From: Nemertoderma westbladi
Taxonomy: Eukaryota; Xenacoelomorpha; Nemertodermatida; Nemertodermatidae
NCBI GenBank assembly: GCA_032718475.1
Contig: JAUCBJ010006312.1
Coordinates: 1-22,560 of the forward strand
Direction: 5' to 3'
DNA length: 22,560 nt
This document shows, piece after piece, positions 19,445-22,560 of the stretch (its first letter is position 1; each line of letters starts with the position of its first letter). Position numbers and translations under genes: made by a program. The notes under the pieces are model-generated. The model did not search any database. It was not told the DNA's origin and saw only the letters and a list, made by a program, of their open reading frames with translations.

Positions 19445-20101
19445 GTGGTTGAGCATGAGCTAGCCGTAGTTCAAGCCGCTAGGGGGCGTGCAGGCAGTGG
19501 TTCTGGAGGCGAGACATCAACAGCTGTCCCCACCGAGGTCATTGACCCGGTCGTCCAGGCAGCTGCTGATGATTCCAAGCCTATTATCTGTAAGTTCGAG
19601 TACCGAGGTCGGGCAACTGATCTGCTTGTTCGAAAGTTACGTTGTCTTATACCCAGGTCTTGCACACGGCCAGTTCGGTTTGTTTTTACAACATCTAAAC
19701 TGCGCCAGTCACTCCCATCTCTCAAACACCCCATCCCTGAAATCCTTGCGTCTAACGTAGTTTACTCTTTCTCTTGTCCCTCTTGTAAGGGGGAATATGT
19801 TGGACACACCATCCAACACTTGTTTGAACGTGTTAGACAGCACCAGGATGGGACAGCCAAGGATGGGAGCGAACAGGGTAAGACTGTGCAAAACCACATC
19901 AAGACGCACCGCGGCGAACCCAATACACGTTGGCTGACTGACTGGCGTGAATTATTTAATCATTTCAGTGTAATTGCTAGACACCCATTGCGGCCAGTCT
20001 TGCAAAAGCTTGAAATGTATTACATCCAAACACGCAAGCCGGTTAACAACAAGCAGAAACGTGACTGGCGCAAGTTTAAGGTGCTGCTTCCCAGTGGTTA
20101 G
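19445..20101 (+). pseudogene. GIY-YIG endonuclease domain of the Penelope-like element
   Basis: This is the longest intact piece of the element, open from about 19445 to a TAG at 20099. A linker (SKPIICKFEYRG...FVFTTSKL) leads into the endonuclease: VVYSFSCPSCKGEYVGHTIQ, the VVY and YVG halves of the GIY-YIG signature with the CxxC typical of Penelope elements. ERVRQHQ follows with the conserved Arg, then KTVQNHIKTH, and finally LEMYYIQTRKPVNNKQ with the catalytic Glu. The domain appears complete and retains the key residues. There is no proper start codon, because in the living element it was the C-terminal part of one polyprotein with the reverse transcriptase. Confidence 0.9.
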
Positions 20102-20161
20102 TTACAGTACATACATATCTTCATTTCGTTACCTGTTCCGTCCCCCTTTGGGAATCTCTCT

Positions 20162-20375
20162 CTACATTTCCTGGCTTGGCCCCCTGAGAATGCCTTCAGT
20201 TGCGGGGCGAAACCTACCGATCAGCTGGCTGCCGTCAGCTGATCACTGATTGCATGCAACGTCTAGGTCTTGTTGCTTTTTAGTTTTTTACATACTTTGG
20301 CACTGACATACCTACCGGTAAGGTTTTTACTTAACGTGCTTGATTAATAAATAAAATACAATTAACTCTTTATTA
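20162..20375 (-). repeat. Right terminal inverted repeat of the Penelope-like element
   Basis: It is the reverse complement of 16772-16988 with minor differences. It begins 63 bases past the endonuclease stop and ends at TCTTTATTA, directly against the minisatellite. CTGAGAA (20184-20190) and GGGGCGAAACC (20204-20214) resemble hammerhead ribozyme boxes. Confidence 0.95.
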
Positions 20376-22196
20376 CTTCTGTAACTCACCCGTAACACAT
20401 CTGTAACTCACCCCCGCCCGTAACACATCTGTAACTCGCCCCCACCCGTAACACATCTGTAACTCACCCCCACCCGTAACACATCTGTAACTCACCCCCA
20501 CCCGTAACACATCTGTAACTCACCCCCACCAGTAACACATCTGTAACTCACCCCCACCCGTAACACATCTGTAACTCACCCCCACCAGTAACACGTCTGT
20601 AACTCACCCCCACCAGTAACACTTCTGTAACTCACCCCCACCAGTAACACTTCTGTAACTCACCAGTAACACTTCTGTAACTCACCCCCACCAGTAACAC
20701 TTCTGTAACTCACCCCCACCAGTAACACTTCTGTAACTCACCCCCACCAGTAACACTTCTGTAACTCACCCCCACCAGTAACTCTTCTGTAACTCACCCC
20801 CACCAGTAACACTTCTGTAACTCACCCCCACCAGTAACACTTCTGTAACTAACCCGTAACACTTCTGTAACTCACCCCCACCTGTAACACTTCTGTAACT
20901 CACCCCCACCAGTAACACTTCTGTAACTCACCCCCACCAGTAACACTTCTGTAACTCACCCCCACCAGTAACACTTCTGTAACTCACCCCCACCAGTAAC
21001 ACTTCTGTAACTAACCCGTAACACTTCTGTAACTCACCCGTAACACTTCTATAACTCACCCCCACCAGTAACACTTCTGTAACTCACCCCCACCAGTAAC
21101 ACTTCTGTAACTAACCCGTAACACTTCTGTAACTCACCCGTAACACTTCTATAACTCACCCCCACCAGTAACACTTCTGTAACTCACCCCCACCAGTAAC
21201 ACTTCTGTAACTCACCCCCACCAGTAACACTTCTGTAACTAACCCGTAACACTTCTGTAACTCACCCCCACCTGTAACACTTCTGTAACTCACCCCCACC
21301 AGTAACACTTCTGTAACTCACCCCCACCAGTAACACTTCTGTAACTCACCCCCACCAGTAACACTTCTGTAACTCACCCCCACCAGTAACACTTCTGTAA
21401 CTAACCCGTAACACTTCTGTAACTCACCCCCACCAGTAACACTTCTGTAACTCACCCCCACCAGTAACACTTCTGTAACTCACCCCCACCAGTAACACTT
21501 CTGTAACTCACCCCCACCAGTAACACTTCTGTAACTCACCCCCACCAGTAACACTTCTGTAACTCACCCCCACCAGTAACACTTCTGTAACTAACCCGTA
21601 ACACTTCTGTAACTCACCCCCACCAGTAACACTTCTGTAACTAACCCGTAACACTTCTATAACTCACCCCCACCAGTAACACTTCTGTAACTCACCCCCA
21701 CCCGTAACACATCTGTAACTCACCCCCACCCGTAACACATCTGTAACTCACCCCCACCCGTAACACATCTATAACTCACCCCCACCAGTAACACTTCTGT
21801 AACTCACCCCCACCAGTAACACTTCTGTAACTCACCAGTAACACTTCTGTAACTCACCCCCACCAGTAACACTTCTGTAACTCACCCCCACCAGTAACAC
21901 TTCTGTAACTAACCCGTAACACTTCTGTAACTCACCCCCACCAGTAACACTTCTGTAACTCACCCCCACCAGTAACACTTCTGTAACTCACCAGTAACAC
22001 TTCTGTAACTCACCAGTAACACTTATATAACTCGCCTGTAACACTTTCTGTAACTCACCCGTAACACTTCTGTAACTAACCCGTAACACTTCTGTAACTA
22101 ACCCGTAACACTTCTGTAACTAACCCGTAACACTTCTGTAACTCACCCCCACCAGTAACACTTCTGTAACTAACCAGTAACACTTCTGTAACTCAC
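20376..22196. repeat. 22/28-bp minisatellite, right block, roughly 65-70 units
   Basis: Plus-strand units alternate between about 28 bp (CTTCTGTAACTCACCCCCAC plus CAGTAACA) and about 22 bp (CTTCTGTAACTAACCCGTAA plus CA). Groups of units recur together, for example runs ending in the ACTAACCCG variant. In gene sense (minus), each unit contains GTGAGT or GTTAGT followed by TTACAG. The block abuts exon A: its last unit supplies the exon donor GTGAGT at 22196-22191, and the exon's last bases TTACGG are themselves repeat-like. Confidence 0.97.
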
Positions 22197-22346
22197 CCGT
22201 AAGACAATCTTCCGCTCGGTAGGCGAATCTAGACTTCTCGACGATGAGGACCGACTGACCAATGGGACCGCGGTTTGGTCTATCAACGTGCCCAACGCCT
22301 GGTTAAAGTTACTCAGCGCCGAGGCCAAACCTTTCTCTTCGTTTCC
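22197..22346 (-). CDS. Exon A of the large scaffold gene (50 codons)
   Basis: On the minus strand the acceptor TTATTTACTTACAG precedes 22346 and the donor TTACGG|GTGAGT follows 22197. The 150 bases are open in phase 0 and encode 50 residues, including LASALSNFNQALGTLI (likely an amphipathic helix) and a Ser-rich stretch SRSSSSRSLDSPTERKIVLR. Phase 0 at its donor fits phase 0 at the acceptor of exon B, some 10.6 kb away. The Ser/Arg style matches exons B and C. Two good splice sites, an intact frame and matching phase support it, but no homology was recognised. It is too short and unusual to be certain without transcript data. Confidence 0.72.
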
Positions 22347-22560
22347 CTGTAAGTAAATAATGAATTATACAGAATGAATTAGCGACATTGGATGTTTTCG
22401 TTGACGGCGCTCTGTCTGACAAACAAAGCGTCCCTGTAAAAGGGCAGTAAAAGGGGGTCTCTTTATTCAGGGGTATTATTTTTATTATTGCACCGGAACT
22501 GTTACAACTTAGCCCAGCCTCACCCTACTCACCCAACTAATGTATGATTCATCGAGGAAA
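22347..22560. other. Intron upstream of exon A
   Basis: Presumptive intron sequence upstream (gene sense) of exon A. No further exon was recognised before the window edge, so the start of the gene is not seen. Confidence 0.5.

Larger units (their letters stand above)
16772..20375 (+). mobile_element. Penelope-like retroelement, degenerate, with long terminal inverted repeats
   Basis: The element is 3.6 kb and lies within the 22/28-bp minisatellite. Its ends are inverted repeats of 217 and 214 bp (16772-16988 and 20162-20375). I count seven substitutions and one 3-base indel between them. Internally, in order, there is a Penelope-type reverse transcriptase (LYGIAKVHK, SLDVVSLFTNVP, YVDD) and a GIY-YIG endonuclease, which is the domain pair that defines Penelope-like elements. 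Terminal repeats in inverted orientation are known for this class. The reverse transcriptase has a frameshift and stops and is interrupted by a LINE fragment, so the copy is dead. Target-site duplication cannot be judged because the target is a tandem repeat. A 26-base non-repeat stretch (about 16746-16771) lies outside the left repeat only. Confidence 0.9.

Noticed and set aside
20376-22196. CRISPR-like appearance of regular short repeats
   Set aside because: Units are contiguous with no unique spacers, vary in length between 22 and 28 bp, and lie in a eukaryotic intron. This is a minisatellite.
20376-22196. Recursive splice sites (AG immediately followed by GT) in the donor-bearing array
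   Set aside because: In gene sense the TTACAG in each unit is followed by AAG, not GT, so the juxtaposed acceptor-donor arrangement is absent.

Overview
The window looks like nuclear DNA of an invertebrate animal, possibly an arthropod. It has AT-rich introns with canonical GT..AG borders, many minisatellites, and decayed Penelope-like and LINE-type retroelements. The species cannot be read from the sequence. I see no prokaryotic gene organisation, rRNA, tRNA or CRISPR.

The backbone is one large minus-strand gene, reconstructed from four exons: A 22346-22197, B 11567-10932, C 9798-5597 and D 4279-4171. All three junctions have GT donors and AG acceptors, and the codon phases agree (0/0, 0/0, then 2+1). 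Together they give 1,698 codons plus a TGA. The 5' end lies beyond the right edge or in an alternative promoter. The product is Ser/Pro/Arg/Glu-rich, almost certainly disordered, and carries repeated short cassettes: three TQP[IV]T motifs, SIEEKMALF/SINERIAML-type helices, two SIHTDLS motifs and five H[DE]C motifs. My best guess is a supervillin-like cytoskeletal scaffold lacking a gelsolin/villin part in this transcript. That name is tentative.

The introns and flanks carry most of the structure. Region 1-2300 has no gene, only a three-copy dispersed repeat. 2301-3068 is a 28-bp minisatellite with a 140-bp higher-order duplication. The C-D intron (4280-5596) has a near-perfect 38-bp palindrome and a G22 run. 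The B-C intron (9799-10931) holds three 144-bp tandem copies. The roughly 10.6-kb A-B intron (11568-22196) contains a cluster of TTCTAGAA palindromes, a 29-bp G-rich minisatellite of about 55 units (13392-15002), a possible internal promoter with a CRE, and a 22/28-bp minisatellite in two blocks (16305-16745 and 20376-22196). Those two blocks are split by a 3.6-kb Penelope-like element with terminal inverted repeats of about 215 bp. That element was itself interrupted by a truncated LINE fragment.

The most striking observation is that the 22/28-bp minisatellite is built from the exon A splice donor. Each unit, read in gene sense, carries a GTGAGT or GTTAGT donor, and the array begins inside the last codons of the exon. 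The genuine 5' splice site therefore stands at the head of several dozen near-identical decoys.
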